A stretch of 64,000 bases of DNA from Allomuricauda sp. ARW1Y1 (GTDB taxonomy: Bacteria > Bacteroidota > Bacteroidia > Flavobacteriales > Flavobacteriaceae). Positions 8,431 through 19,387 of the stretch are shown here, piece after piece. Made by a program: the position numbers and the translations under genes. The stretch is taken from NCBI RefSeq assembly GCF_013407935.1, contig NZ_JACBZU010000001.1, forward strand, positions 992,001 through 1,056,000. Direction: 5' to 3'. The notes beneath the pieces were generated by a model. It ran no database searches. It saw nothing but the letters and a program-made list of their open reading frames with translations, and was not told where the DNA came from. Each line of letters begins with the position of its first letter. The stretch's first letter is position 1.

Positions 8431-10728
8431 ATGAGCAAGGAAAAGCAAAGACGCGAAGCATTACTGTACCACGCAAAGCCACAACCCGGAAAAATAAAGA
8501 TTGTACCCACCAAACCCTATTCCACCCAGCGGGATTTGGCACTGGCCTATTCTCCAGGAGTGGCGGAGCCTTGTTTGGAAATCGAAAAGAACAAGGACGA
8601 TGTTTACAAGTATACCGCCAAAGGAAACATTGTAGCGGTCATCTCCAACGGAACTGCGGTTTTGGGACTCGGCAATATTGGTCCGGAGGCATCCAAGCCA
8701 GTGATGGAGGGGAAAAGTTTGCTTTTCAAGATTTTTGCGGATATTGATGGTATCGACATCGAGCTGGACACTACCGATGTGGAGCAATTTATTCAAACCG
8801 TAAAGACCATTGCGCCCACCTTTGGTGGCATCAACCTAGAGGATATAAAGGCACCGGAGGCTTTTGAAATCGAACGCCGTTTGAAGGAGGAGTTGGATAT
8901 TCCCGTAATGCACGATGACCAACATGGAACCGCTATTATTTCGGCGGCAGCCTTGCTGAATGCATTGGAAATAGCCGACAAAAAAATGGAGGACGTCAAG
9001 ATTGTGGTGAGCGGTGCGGGAGCAGCAGCTGTTTCGTGTACCCGTTTGTACAAATCCTTCGGGGCTAGAGCGGAAAATATTGTGATGTTGGACAGCAAGG
9101 GCGTCATTCGAAAGGATAGGGAAAATCTTTCCTTGGAAAAGGAAGAATTTGCCACAGACCGAAAAATAGACACCCTGGAGGAGGCCATGAAGGATTCGGA
9201 TGTTTTCATCGGGCTTTCCATTGCAGATATTGTCACTCCAGAAATGCTGAACTCCATGGCGGAGAACCCAATCGTTTTTGCCATGGCCAACCCGAACCCG
9301 GAAATCGAATACAACTTGGCGATGGATACCCGAGAGGATATCATTATGGCCACAGGACGCTCCGATCATCCCAACCAAGTAAACAATGTTTTGGGCTTTC
9401 CCTTCATTTTTAGGGGAGCACTCGACGTGCGGGCGACCAAGATCAACGAAGAAATGAAGATGGCAGCAGTACGTGCCTTGGCCGATTTGACCCGAGAACC
9501 GGTGCCGGAACAGGTGAATATTGCGTATGACACCACCCGATTGACTTTTGGCAGGGACTATATTATTCCAAAGCCCTTTGACCCAAGGTTGATTACCCAT
9601 GTGCCTCCTGCGGTTGCAAGGGCTGCCATGGAAAGCGGGGTGGCCCGACTTCCCATTCAGGATTGGGACCGATACGAAGAAGAATTGTACCAAAGATCGG
9701 GCAACGACAATAAGGTGGTCCGACTGCTCCACAACAGGGCCAAAGTCAATCCGAAGCGTATAGTTTTTGCCGAAGCAGAGCTCTTGGATGTGATGAAGGC
9801 CGCACAGATCGTGCACGATGAAGGTATTGCGACCCCGATTCTATTGGGGCACAAGCCTACCATTGAAAAACTCAAGGACGAATTGGAGTTCGATGCCGAA
9901 GTTCCGATCATTGACCCACGTTCCGACGAATTCAGTGAAATGCGCACCAAGTACGCGTTAAAATTGTGGGAGCTCCGTAAACGAAAGGGGGAGACCAAAT
10001 ACAGCGCTAGGGTGAACATGGGTAAGCGCAACTATTTTGGCGCCATGATGCTCAAGGAAGGTGATGCCGACGGGATGATTTCCGGTTATTCCCGATCATA
10101 TCCCAAGGTGCTACGACCCGTTTTTGAAGTGCTGGGGAGGGCCAAGAATGTAAAAAATGCCAGTACGGTCAATATTATGATTACCGATCGGGGGCCCCTG
10201 TTTTTGGCAGACACCTCCATCAACATAGACCCGAATGCAGAGGAATTGGCAGAAATTGCCCAGATGACGGCCAATGTGGCCCAGACCTTTGGCTTTAATC
10301 CCGTAATGGCCTTGCTTTCCTACGCCAATTTTGGCTCATCGAGCCATCCCAACGCGCAAAAGGTGAAAGAAGCCGTTAGAATCCTGCATGAACGAAATCC
10401 AGATTTAGTGGTCGATGGTGAAATCCAGACTGATTTCGCCCTTGATCCGGAGATGAGCAGCAAGAACTTTCCGTTCTCCAAAATATCCGGCAAAAAGGTC
10501 AATACCTTGGTGTTTCCCAACTTGGAGTCTGCCAACATCACCTACAAATTGTTGAAAGGCCTCAACAATGCCGATTCCATTGGTCCGATTATGGTGGGTT
10601 TGACCCGTGCAGCGCATATTTTGCAATTGGGTGCCAGTGTGGACGAAATGGTGAACATGGCCGCAGTCGCGGCGATAGATGCCCAAGAACGAGAAAAAAG
10701 AAGGAAAGCAAAAATGCAAGGAGAATAA
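8431..10728 (+). CDS. maeB: NADP-dependent malic enzyme fused to phosphotransacetylase domain (MaeB)
   Basis: A 765-residue fusion: an N-terminal malic enzyme (about 1-420) converting malate to pyruvate and CO2, and a C-terminal phosphotransacetylase-like domain (about 430-760) thought to be regulatory in MaeB proteins. Seen in the first half are YSPGVAEPCLEI, DDQHGTAI (metal and substrate binding) and VVSGAGAAA (nucleotide-binding loop). The second half has DADGMISGYSRSYP and MTANVAQTFGF, typical of the Pta fold. The frame is open from 8392, but MSKEKQRREALLYHAK at 8431 matches the usual family start. ruvA follows after 21 bases, so maeB, ruvA and sprA are probably co-transcribed. Confidence 0.93.
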   Translation: MSKEKQRREALLYHAKPQPGKIKIVPTKPYSTQRDLALAYSPGVAEPCLEIEKNKDDVYKYTAKGNIVAVISNGTAVLGLGNIGPEASKPVMEGKSLLFKIFADIDGIDIELDTTDVEQFIQTVKTIAPTFGGINLEDIKAPEAFEIERRLKEELDIPVMHDDQHGTAIISAAALLNALEIADKKMEDVKIVVSGAGAAAVSCTRLYKSFGARAENIVMLDSKGVIRKDRENLSLEKEEFATDRKIDTLEEAMKDSDVFIGLSIADIVTPEMLNSMAENPIVFAMANPNPEIEYNLAMDTREDIIMATGRSDHPNQVNNVLGFPFIFRGALDVRATKINEEMKMAAVRALADLTREPVPEQVNIAYDTTRLTFGRDYIIPKPFDPRLITHVPPAVARAAMESGVARLPIQDWDRYEEELYQRSGNDNKVVRLLHNRAKVNPKRIVFAEAELLDVMKAAQIVHDEGIATPILLGHKPTIEKLKDELEFDAEVPIIDPRSDEFSEMRTKYALKLWELRKRKGETKYSARVNMGKRNYFGAMMLKEGDADGMISGYSRSYPKVLRPVFEVLGRAKNVKNASTVNIMITDRGPLFLADTSINIDPNAEELAEIAQMTANVAQTFGFNPVMALLSYANFGSSSHPNAQKVKEAVRILHERNPDLVVDGEIQTDFALDPEMSSKNFPFSKISGKKVNTLVFPNLESANITYKLLKGLNNADSIGPIMVGLTRAAHILQLGASVDEMVNMAAVAAIDAQEREKRRKAKMQGE

Positions 10729-10749
10729 CCATAACCAAATAAACCGCCC

Positions 10750-11331
10750 ATGATTACCCACTTAAGAGGGAAGCTCGTAGAGAAGAATCCAACATATGCC
10801 ATTGTGGAATGCAATGGAGTGGGGTATTTTTTGCATATTTCGTTGCATACCTTCTCCCTGCTCAAGGATGAGGAAAGCATATTTATCTATACCGATTTAC
10901 TGGTGAAGGAAGACTCGCATACCTTGTTCGGTTTTGCCGAAAGGGCAGAGCGCGATGTGTTCCGTTTGCTGATATCCGTTTCGGGTGTCGGAGCAAGTAC
11001 GGCACGTACTATGTTGTCCTCCCTGTCCCCATCCGAAGTAAGGGATGCCATAGCCAATGGCGATGTGCCCACAATCCAGTCCATAAAAGGGATTGGAGCC
11101 AAAACGGCCCAGCGTGTCATCTTAGACCTTAAGGACAAGATTTTGAAGGTGTACGACATGGGCGAAGTTTCACAACAATCAAACAATACAAATAAAGAAG
11201 AAGCGTTATCTGCATTAGAGGTTCTAGGTTTTACCAGAAAGCAATCCGAAAAGGTGGTCAACAAGGTAGTTTCCCAAGATGCCTCGCTAAGCGTAGAGAA
11301 CATTATTAAACTGGCGCTGAAAAATTTGTAA
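10750..11331 (+). CDS. ruvA: Holliday junction branch migration protein RuvA
   Basis: A 193-residue subunit that binds four-way DNA junctions as a tetramer and recruits RuvB. The N-terminal OB fold (MITHLRGKLVEKNPTYAIVE) is followed by two helix-hairpin-helix motifs (LISVSGVGASTARTML near residues 75-90 and IQSIKGIGAKTAQRVI near 112-128) and a C-terminal domain that contacts RuvB (ALEVLGFTRKQSEKVV). Length is normal. It lies between maeB and sprA; the sprA start codon is five bases after its stop. Confidence 0.97.
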   Translation: MITHLRGKLVEKNPTYAIVECNGVGYFLHISLHTFSLLKDEESIFIYTDLLVKEDSHTLFGFAERAERDVFRLLISVSGVGASTARTMLSSLSPSEVRDAIANGDVPTIQSIKGIGAKTAQRVILDLKDKILKVYDMGEVSQQSNNTNKEEALSALEVLGFTRKQSEKVVNKVVSQDASLSVENIIKLALKNL

Positions 11332-11336
11332 CTAGT

Positions 11337-14300
11337 TTGAAAAAAGGGGCAAAACCAATACTTAAACCAACACGTTTTAAGTACATTTTCTTTGTTGTTT
11401 GTTTGCTGTCCATTTCCACTTTGCTGGGACAGGAAACCAATGAACAAGCTCAGGATTCCACAAAAACTGGAGTTGAGCTTGGCCGCCTTATTTTGGAGAA
11501 TCCGGACAGCATTGTTGCCAAGTATACCTACGACCCCAAGACCAATACCTATGTATACACGGAAAGTGTTGGTGATTTCAATGTAAATTACCCCGTAATC
11601 CTTACGCCAGAACAGTACTACGATTTGGTGGAAAAGGAGCAAATGAAAGCCTATTTTAAGCAAAAGGCCGATGCCTATTCCGGCAAAAAGGCGGGAAGTG
11701 ATGAAGCACGTAAAAACTTGCTGCCCAATTTCTATGTCAACAATAACTTTTTTGAGACCATTTTTGGGGGCAATACCATCGAGGTGATTCCGCAAGGGTC
11801 CGTGGCCATGGACCTAGGGATCTTATGGCAAAAAAATGATAACCCGGCGCTTTCGCCCAGAAACCGAACCAACCTTTCTTTTGACTTTGATCAGCGCATC
11901 AGTTTGAGTTTGCTTGGGAAAGTGGGGGAACGGCTTCAGGTGACCGCCAATTACGACACAGAAGCCACATTCGATTTCCAGAATTTGGTAAAACTGGACT
12001 ATACCCCAACGGAGGACGATATCCTTCGGAAAATTGAGGTCGGTAACGTGAACATGCCGCTCAACAGTTCCCTGATCACCGGGGCTCAGAGTCTTTTTGG
12101 GGTTAAAACACAACTTCAATTTGGAAAAACTACGGTTACGGCCGTCTTTTCCGAACAGCGTTCCCAAAACAATACCGTGGTAGCACAGGGCGGTGGCACT
12201 GTCAACGAATTTGCCCTGACCGCTTTGGATTATGACGAGGACCGTCACTTTTTCTTGGCACACTATTTTCGAGATAATTATGATAGGGCCTTGGAATTCT
12301 ATCCCTTTATCCAGACCCAGGTGCAGATTACCCGCTTGGAGGTTTGGGTAACCAACCGAAACCAGCAGACACAGAATGTTAGAAATGTAGTGGCCATCCA
12401 AGATTTGGGAGAGGCCCTTTCCGATAATACCCGTATCGGTATCAACAACGGAGACCCAGCTGGCTTTTTCAATGGTTCGGCGGTAGCAACAGGACTTCCA
12501 CAGAATGCGGCCAACGCGTATGATCCCAATCAAATTGGGAGCGGTGCCCTAACACCTGCCATACGGGATATCGCTACCGCAGCATCCGGTTTCAATGTTC
12601 CCGGGTACAGTGTAAACGAAGGATTTGATTATGCCATTCTGGAAAATGCCCGAAAGCTGGAACCCGGAAGGGATTATGAGTTCGATTCCCAATTGGGATA
12701 TATTTCGCTTAGTCAAAGTTTGAGCAACGATGAGGTGTTGGGCGTTGCCTTTCAATACACCTTTGGTGGACAGGTGTTCCAAGTGGGGGAATTTGCCAAT
12801 GGTGGAGTGGACGCCACCACCGTGCCGCCCAATTCCAATTTGATAGAAAACAATGCATTGGTATTGAAGTTGCTCAAAAGTAACATTACCAATGTTCAGG
12901 ATCCCATTTGGGATTTGATGATGAAAAATATCTATTCCACAGGAGCCTATCAATTGAGCCAAGAAGATTTTAAACTCAACATCCTGTATTCCGATCCAAC
13001 GCCAAGAAACTATATCACCCCTGTTGACCCCAACGCAGGTTGGCCATCCGGGTTGGAAGACCAAATTTTGCTCAACGTTTTCAATTTGGACCGTTTGAAC
13101 ATTTACAACGATGTGCAGGCTGGCGGGGACGGATTTTTTGATTATGTGGAAGGCATTACCGTGGATTCCCAATCGGGCCGGATCATTTTCACCAAAGTGG
13201 AACCGTTTGGGGAATACCTTTTTGAACGTTTGGGAGGTGGGGTCTACGATGTGGAAGAGGATCAAGGGTACAATCCGAACCAACGAAAATATGTGTTCCG
13301 TAATATGTATGCCAAGACCAAGGCGGCATCGTTACAGGATGCGGAAAAAAACCGATTCCAGATCAAGGGTCGGTACACCTCTCAATCCAATAACGGAATT
13401 CCCATTGGAGCGTTCAACGTGCCGCAGGGTTCCGTTACGGTTACGGCAGGTGGGCGTCAATTGCAGGAGGGTATCGATTATACCGTGAACTATCAGGCAG
13501 GAACGGTTCAGCTTTTGGATCCTAGTTTGGAGGCATCCAATACACCCATCAATATTTCTGTGGAGAACAATGCAGTGTTTGGTCAGCAGACCCGACGTTT
13601 TGCCGGGGTAAATGTGGAGCACAAGTTCAACGAGAACTTTGTTTTGGGCGGAACCCTTCTCAATTTGAACGAACGCCCATTGACCCAAAAATCAAACTAT
13701 GGCATTGAGCCAGTCAACAATACCATTTTTGGACTGAATGGTAATTTTAGCACGGAAATACCATTTCTGACCCGATTGGCCAATAAATTACCGAACATTG
13801 ATACCGATGTGCCCTCCAATTTATCCTTGAGGGGCGAAGTGGCTTTCTTGAGGCCCAATTCACCAAAAAATGCCGATTTTAGAGGTGAGACCACCACGTA
13901 TTTGGATGATTTTGAAGGAGCCCAAGCACTGATTGATATCCGTTCTTCCTTGGGATGGAGCTTGGCGAGCCCGCCGGTGGAATTTATAAATGATAGAACT
14001 GGCATCGATGTGGGCTTTGAGCGGGCCAAAATGGCCTGGTACACCATTGACCCCATTTTTTACACGAACCAACGTCCCGCAGGAATGTCCGATAACGATA
14101 TTTCCTCAAACGCTACGCGTCGCGTATTTATTGATGAGGTCTTTACCGAAACCGATATTGCCCAAGGGCAGACCCAGGTGCAGAGTACTTTGGATATTGT
14201 GTACTACCCTAATCAAAAAGGACCGTACAACGCCAACCCAAGTTTTGAAACCGAAACCCCTGATGCAAAATGGGGTGGAATCATGCGGCCTTTGAGCAGT

Positions 14301-17300
14301 ACCAATTTTGAGCAATCCAACGTGGAATTTGTGCAGTTTTGGGTGTTGGATCCCTACATAGACGGGGAAACTACCGATGCCAACGTGGGTGAACTGGTGC
14401 TCAATTTGGGTAATATATCGGAGGACATCCTAAGGGATGGAAGGAAACAATACGAAAACGGTTTGCCCGCCAGCACCAATAATGAGATACCAAGGGAAAC
14501 CATTTGGGGTCAAGTGCCCTCTACCCAATCCTTGGTGTATGCCTTTGATGCCGATGAAACCAACAGGGCCGCCCAAGACCTTGGTCTGGATGGGTATGAT
14601 GACGCTGCCGAGGCCACCATCTACAATGGCCCAGCAGAAGACCCTGCCTTGGATAACTATCGCTACTATTTGAATAGGGAAGGTAGTATCTTGGAGCGGT
14701 ATTTGGACTTCAACAATACAGAAGGTAACTCTCCTGTTGCCGTAACCAATACCAATCGGGGTTCCACTACCTTGCCCGATGTGGAGGATATTGACCGCGA
14801 TTTGACCATGAATACCGTAAACAGTTATTACGAGTATCGCATCCAGATAAAACCCAATACCACGGTTGATGATAAGTACGTGACCGACATTCGCGAAGGT
14901 TTGACCCCAACATTGCCCAATGGGACCCAATTGAACCGCAGATGGATACAGTATAAAATCCCGCTGAGCGACTTCACCGATGCCGTAGGCGGAATCTCCG
15001 ATTTTAGGTCCATCAGCTTCATGCGGATGTACCTTACCGGCTTTTCGGATGATGTAGTACTGCGATTTGCCACCTTGGATTTGGTTCGAGGTGATTGGAG
15101 GACATTCACCCGATCTTTGCAACCCGATGTGGACAACGACCCTTCCGATGATGCAACGGTAACCGATGTGAACACTGTCAATATAGAGGAAAATTTTGGT
15201 AGACAGCCTATTCCCTACGTATTGCCCCCAGGTGTTATCCGGGAACAATTGAACAACAACAATACCATCATCCGCCAGAACGAGCAGTCCCTTTCCTTTG
15301 TGGTGGAGAATTTGGAGTCCCAGGATTCCAGAGGGGTATTTAAAAATGTGAACATTGATGTCCGCCAGTATGAGCGCTTAAAAATGTTCATGCATGCCGA
15401 AAAAATATTCAATACGGATTATTCCGATAGCGATACGCCTTTGGTCGGTTTCTTACGAATAGGTACCGATTTCACGGAAAATTTTTATCAGATAGAGCTT
15501 CCGCTTCAGTTTACGCCCTTTGGTTCCACATCGGCCGAGGAAATTTGGCCCGATGTCAATGAGATAGATGTCGCCCTCAGCGATTTGAACAAGGTGAAGT
15601 CAAAGGGGATATCCGATCAAACTTTGGATGACATCAATTATTATGAAATTGTGGATGGTGAAGCCGTTCTGGTTGATGAATTTGCGCCCCGTACCTTGGG
15701 AAGAATCAGGATCGGGATTCGAGGTAATCCGTCGTTGGGAAGTATCCGGGGCATGATGGTAGGTGTCAAGAACATTGACGACCTTCCGGCCCGTGGCGAA
15801 GTCTGGTTCAACGAATTGCGTTTGGCCGGCCTTCAAAACAGTGGAGGTTGGGCCGCAACCGCTGCCTTGGACGCCAATATGGCCGATTTTGCCAACGTCA
15901 CCGCAACCGGAAGCCGAAGCACTTCAGGTTTTGGCTCCATCGACCAAACCCCGATTGAACGTGCCTTGGAGGACGCCATTTCGTATGATGTAGTGACCAA
16001 TGTAAACGTGGGCCAATTATTCCCCAAAAAGTGGAACCTGCAATTGCCCTTCAACTACGGGATTTCAGAAACCTTGATCACTCCGGAATTTGACCCGGTA
16101 TACGATGATCTGCGTTTGGATGACAGAATTGCGGCAGCCGCAACGGCCGAAGAGGCCGAATCCATCAAAGAGCAGGCGGAGGATTATACCAAGCGGACCA
16201 GCATCAACCTTATCGGGGTAAGAAAAAATAGGGGAGAGGAAGCCGAGGAGAATTTCTTCGATGTGGAGAACTTCACTTTTAATTATTCCTACAACGAGAC
16301 CGACCATCGAGATTTTGAGGTGGCCGAACTTAGGGACCAAAACGTGACCACTGGGTTTGTGTACAACCATAACTTTAAACCCGCACCTGTGGCGCCCTTT
16401 GCCAAAAAAGATTCTGTGCTCACGGGCAAGTACTGGCAATGGCTCAAAGATTTGAACTTTAATGCCTTGCCCACAAGTTTGTCCGTAAACGCCAATTACA
16501 ACCGTTCCTTTAATCAACAGCGATACAGGGATGTATTGGAGCCAGGGGTTGAAGCGTTGGAACTGCCCTTATTGCAACAGCGTAATTATCTCTTCAATTG
16601 GCAATATGCCCTTAACTACAGTTTGACGAAATCCTTGCGGTTGAATTTAACCGCATCCAACAATAACATCGTCCGGAACTACTTTAATGTGGATGACGAC
16701 CCTGATTCTGGAATCGACCAAACCCTAAATCTTTGGGATGGATTTTTTGATGTAGGTGAGCCCAACAGGCACGCCCAGCAGATGCAATTGAATTACGAAC
16801 TGCCCTTTAGCAAAATACCGTTCCTCAATTTTATCAACGCACAATATACCTACACCAGTAATTTTGACTGGCAGCGTGGTGGTGATGCATTGCGCGAAGT
16901 GGCCAACGAGGACATCAATGTGGTGCAAAATGCAAGTACCCATAGCCTCACGGCCAACATGAGCATGCAGAGACTGTACGATTTCTTGGGACTTAAAAAG
17001 CGCGACGGGAAGGTAACCGCTACGCAAGCTGCAGTGAGAAGGGACAAAGCAGGAAATCCCGCCAACGGTGAGGATGACAATGCTCCCAAAAAGACCAGTA
17101 AAGGCTTCAATACCTTGGTGGATGTGCTTACTATGGTAAAGCGGGTCAATGTGAATTACAGTGAAAACCGCGGAACCGTATTGCCCGGATATACGCAATC
17201 CATCGGATTTATTGGTACCACGAGGCCTACCTTGGGCTTTGTTTTTGGAAGTCAGGCCGATGTAAGGTTCGAGGCGGCGCGTAATGGATGGTTGACCAAT

Positions 17301-18440
17301 TACCCCGAATACAGCCGTCAGTTTATGCAAAATACCAACAAGCAGCTCAATATCACGGCAACCGCACAGCCTACTCAGGATTTGACCATCGATTTGAATG
17401 CGGATAGAAACTTTATGAGCTCCTTGCAGGAAAGTTATAGCCCCGGGGAATGGGCCAATGGACAAGATGGTCTGATCAACGAAATGGGCAACTTCAGTAT
17501 TTCAACGGTCATGATCGGTACCGTATTCCGAAAGAGCGATGAGTTTGACTCTGAAACCTTTGAGCAATTCAAACAAAATAGAATAACCATAGCGAACCGA
17601 TTGGTATCGGATAGGGGAGAAACACCTGGAACCTTGGATGAGGATGGTTTCCCAGAACGCTACGGCAAAACACAACAAGATGTATTATTGCCTGCATTCT
17701 TTGCAGCCTATACAGGTCAGGATGTAAACCGGGTAAATATGGATGCCTTTCGTGAAATCCCGATTCCAAACTGGAATGTAAAGTACACCGGTTTGATGAA
17801 GAACAGATGGTTCAAAAAGAAATTCAAGCGTTTTTCCTTGAGCCATGGGTATCGGGCTGCCTACAGTGTAAACTCTTTCCAGACCAATTTGGAAAGACAG
17901 AATACCACGTTTGACCCTGAAAATGGGGACTTGCTTCCAAAGACGCTCATCAACAATGTGGTGCTGACCGATGAGTTCAGTCCTTTGATTCGAGTGGATT
18001 TTGAAATGCAGAATTCCTTTAGCTTTTTGGGAGAGATTCGCACCAGCCGAACGTTGTCCTTAAGTTTCGACAATAATCTTCTAACGGAAATCAACGGTGA
18101 CGAATACACCGTGGGATTAGGGTATCGTTTCAAGGATGTGAAATTCGTGACGAATATTGGAGGTGAAAAGACAAGGCTCAAAGGGGACCTTAACTTGAAG
18201 GCGGACGTTTCGCTTCGCGATAACATTACCATCATCCGCAATTTGGATATCGATAACAACCAGATTACTTCCGGACAACGGTTGATGTCCGTAAAGTTCA
18301 CCGCGGACTACGCCTTGAGCAAAAGTTTGAATGCCCTTTTCTTTTACGATCATGCTTTCTCGGAATTTGCCGTTTCCACCGCATTTCCGCAGACCACGAT
18401 CAATGCAGGCTTTACACTGCGGTACAACTTTGGCAACTAA
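11337..18440 (+). CDS. sprA: Gliding motility / type IX secretion outer-membrane translocon SprA
   Basis: A 2367-residue outer-membrane protein that forms the very large beta-barrel pore of the type IX secretion system, through which adhesins and enzymes with C-terminal sorting domains leave the periplasm. A signal peptide (residues about 1-32, YIFFVVCLLSISTLLG) is followed by the SprA N-terminal region and long alternating beta-strand segments; FYVNNNFFETIFGG and VIPQGSVAMDLGI are characteristic of the family. The C-terminus ends in strand-like NAGFTLRYNFGN. The start is a TTG at 11337, five bases after ruvA; no ATG precedes the signal peptide. The order ruvA-sprA-gcvH is typical in flavobacteria. 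The adhesin and PorP/SprF genes at 47-53 kb are expected to depend on it. The frame is intact over 7.1 kb. Confidence 0.95.
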   Translation: MKKGAKPILKPTRFKYIFFVVCLLSISTLLGQETNEQAQDSTKTGVELGRLILENPDSIVAKYTYDPKTNTYVYTESVGDFNVNYPVILTPEQYYDLVEKEQMKAYFKQKADAYSGKKAGSDEARKNLLPNFYVNNNFFETIFGGNTIEVIPQGSVAMDLGILWQKNDNPALSPRNRTNLSFDFDQRISLSLLGKVGERLQVTANYDTEATFDFQNLVKLDYTPTEDDILRKIEVGNVNMPLNSSLITGAQSLFGVKTQLQFGKTTVTAVFSEQRSQNNTVVAQGGGTVNEFALTALDYDEDRHFFLAHYFRDNYDRALEFYPFIQTQVQITRLEVWVTNRNQQTQNVRNVVAIQDLGEALSDNTRIGINNGDPAGFFNGSAVATGLPQNAANAYDPNQIGSGALTPAIRDIATAASGFNVPGYSVNEGFDYAILENARKLEPGRDYEFDSQLGYISLSQSLSNDEVLGVAFQYTFGGQVFQVGEFANGGVDATTVPPNSNLIENNALVLKLLKSNITNVQDPIWDLMMKNIYSTGAYQLSQEDFKLNILYSDPTPRNYITPVDPNAGWPSGLEDQILLNVFNLDRLNIYNDVQAGGDGFFDYVEGITVDSQSGRIIFTKVEPFGEYLFERLGGGVYDVEEDQGYNPNQRKYVFRNMYAKTKAASLQDAEKNRFQIKGRYTSQSNNGIPIGAFNVPQGSVTVTAGGRQLQEGIDYTVNYQAGTVQLLDPSLEASNTPINISVENNAVFGQQTRRFAGVNVEHKFNENFVLGGTLLNLNERPLTQKSNYGIEPVNNTIFGLNGNFSTEIPFLTRLANKLPNIDTDVPSNLSLRGEVAFLRPNSPKNADFRGETTTYLDDFEGAQALIDIRSSLGWSLASPPVEFINDRTGIDVGFERAKMAWYTIDPIFYTNQRPAGMSDNDISSNATRRVFIDEVFTETDIAQGQTQVQSTLDIVYYPNQKGPYNANPSFETETPDAKWGGIMRPLSSTNFEQSNVEFVQFWVLDPYIDGETTDANVGELVLNLGNISEDILRDGRKQYENGLPASTNNEIPRETIWGQVPSTQSLVYAFDADETNRAAQDLGLDGYDDAAEATIYNGPAEDPALDNYRYYLNREGSILERYLDFNNTEGNSPVAVTNTNRGSTTLPDVEDIDRDLTMNTVNSYYEYRIQIKPNTTVDDKYVTDIREGLTPTLPNGTQLNRRWIQYKIPLSDFTDAVGGISDFRSISFMRMYLTGFSDDVVLRFATLDLVRGDWRTFTRSLQPDVDNDPSDDATVTDVNTVNIEENFGRQPIPYVLPPGVIREQLNNNNTIIRQNEQSLSFVVENLESQDSRGVFKNVNIDVRQYERLKMFMHAEKIFNTDYSDSDTPLVGFLRIGTDFTENFYQIELPLQFTPFGSTSAEEIWPDVNEIDVALSDLNKVKSKGISDQTLDDINYYEIVDGEAVLVDEFAPRTLGRIRIGIRGNPSLGSIRGMMVGVKNIDDLPARGEVWFNELRLAGLQNSGGWAATAALDANMADFANVTATGSRSTSGFGSIDQTPIERALEDAISYDVVTNVNVGQLFPKKWNLQLPFNYGISETLITPEFDPVYDDLRLDDRIAAAATAEEAESIKEQAEDYTKRTSINLIGVRKNRGEEAEENFFDVENFTFNYSYNETDHRDFEVAELRDQNVTTGFVYNHNFKPAPVAPFAKKDSVLTGKYWQWLKDLNFNALPTSLSVNANYNRSFNQQRYRDVLEPGVEALELPLLQQRNYLFNWQYALNYSLTKSLRLNLTASNNNIVRNYFNVDDDPDSGIDQTLNLWDGFFDVGEPNRHAQQMQLNYELPFSKIPFLNFINAQYTYTSNFDWQRGGDALREVANEDINVVQNASTHSLTANMSMQRLYDFLGLKKRDGKVTATQAAVRRDKAGNPANGEDDNAPKKTSKGFNTLVDVLTMVKRVNVNYSENRGTVLPGYTQSIGFIGTTRPTLGFVFGSQADVRFEAARNGWLTNYPEYSRQFMQNTNKQLNITATAQPTQDLTIDLNADRNFMSSLQESYSPGEWANGQDGLINEMGNFSISTVMIGTVFRKSDEFDSETFEQFKQNRITIANRLVSDRGETPGTLDEDGFPERYGKTQQDVLLPAFFAAYTGQDVNRVNMDAFREIPIPNWNVKYTGLMKNRWFKKKFKRFSLSHGYRAAYSVNSFQTNLERQNTTFDPENGDLLPKTLINNVVLTDEFSPLIRVDFEMQNSFSFLGEIRTSRTLSLSFDNNLLTEINGDEYTVGLGYRFKDVKFVTNIGGEKTRLKGDLNLKADVSLRDNITIIRNLDIDNNQITSGQRLMSVKFTADYALSKSLNALFFYDHAFSEFAVSTAFPQTTINAGFTLRYNFGN

Positions 18441-18485
18441 TTACCGGTAGAATCCATTTTTCTCGTATTTTGTCCACATGTTTGC

Positions 18486-18516
18486 TTGAAAAGCTTTCGG
18501 CAATCAGTTACATTTG
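18486..18516 (+). promoter_or_regulatory. Promoter for gcvH-vanZ
   Basis: TTG at 18486-18488, a 20-base spacer and TACATTTG at 18509-18516 match the Bacteroidota consensus TTG-N17-23-TAnnTTTG. It lies 27 bases before the gcvH ATG. Confidence 0.6.
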
Positions 18517-18543
18517 CCCATCTACTAATTCAAAAATAGAGTA

Positions 18544-18924
18544 ATGAACATACCATCAGAATTAAAGTACACCAAGGACCATGAGTGGGTCAAGATAGAT
18601 GGAGATACCGCTACCGTAGGAATCACGGATTTTGCCCAAAGCGAATTGGGTGACATTGTTTATGTGGAAGTGGAGACTTTGGACGAAACCTTGGACAAAG
18701 AGGAAGTGTTTGGAACTGTGGAAGCCGTTAAAACTGTTTCCGATTTGTTTTTGCCCCTAAGTGGTGAAATCGTGGAGTTCAATGAGTCCTTGGAAGACGA
18801 ACCAGAAAAGGTAAATACCGACCCTTATGGTGATGGATGGATGATCAAAATTAAAATAAGTGACCCTTCGGAGGTCGACGGTCTGATGAGTGCCGACGAC
18901 TACAAGGAATTGATCGGTGCGTAA
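18544..18924 (+). CDS. gcvH: Glycine cleavage system H protein
   Basis: A 126-residue lipoyl carrier that shuttles the aminomethyl group between the P, T and L proteins of glycine cleavage. The lipoylation site is Lys63 in [11 protein letters not shown], within the standard fold; [21 protein letters not shown] at the N-terminus and [14 protein letters not shown] near the C-terminus are typical. The other gcv genes are not in the window. It overlaps the following VanZ gene by eight bases, suggesting translational coupling. Confidence 0.96.
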   Translation: MNIPSELKYTKDHEWVKIDGDTATVGITDFAQSELGDIVYVEVETLDETLDKEEVFGTVEAVKTVSDLFLPLSGEIVEFNESLEDEPEKVNTDPYGDGWMIKIKISDPSEVDGLMSADDYKELIGA

Positions 18925-19324
18925 AACAATTGGATATACCTTATTATTTATAAGCTGGGTAGTGGTCATCACCATGCTCAGCTTATTTTCTTTCCCAGCC
19001 ATGGACTTGGACCCGGGGAGTTTTAATGTTCCCTATGCCGATAAAATCACCCACTTTATATTCTACTTGGTGTTCGGCTTTGTAGGCTGCATGAGTGTAA
19101 GGGAAAGAACCATGGGAAACCTAGGTCTGGTCAAAACGACTAGGATTGTTTTGGTTTTGGCCATTATATATGGTATACTTATTGAGATCTTACAGTACAC
19201 ACTGACCACAGATCGTATGGCCGAGTTGGGCGATGTTTTTGCAAATACATTGGGAGCATTTGCAGGAATAGGACTAATTCGGTGGGTTTTTTCCAAGAAA
19301 AACCCGTTAAAATGGAAATTTTAA
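18917..19324 (+). CDS. VanZ family membrane protein
   Basis: A 135-residue inner-membrane protein with four hydrophobic helices. It has the family features [16 protein letters not shown] (conserved D-K-x-x-H-F) and [28 protein letters not shown] (E-x-x-Q, R, D-x-x-A-N). VanZ proteins are linked to teicoplanin resistance in enterococci, but in flavobacteria their role is unknown. The start is a GTG inside the end of gcvH (eight-base overlap). The gcvH-vanZ pairing recurs in this family of bacteria. Confidence 0.85.
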   Translation: MRKTIGYTLLFISWVVVITMLSLFSFPAMDLDPGSFNVPYADKITHFIFYLVFGFVGCMSVRERTMGNLGLVKTTRIVLVLAIIYGILIEILQYTLTTDRMAELGDVFANTLGAFAGIGLIRWVFSKKNPLKWKF

Positions 19325-19387
19325 TTGTTTATTTAACCAATTAATAATTAAATTAGCAAACACTAAATTTAGAAAAGGAGAAAAAGG

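Noticed and set aside
8836-9816. A 326-codon open frame on the minus strand
   Set aside because: It lies wholly inside maeB, whose protein is strongly conserved; the antisense translation has no recognisable domain and no upstream signals.
14430-15248. A 272-codon open frame on the minus strand
   Set aside because: Within sprA on the opposite strand, with no family features.
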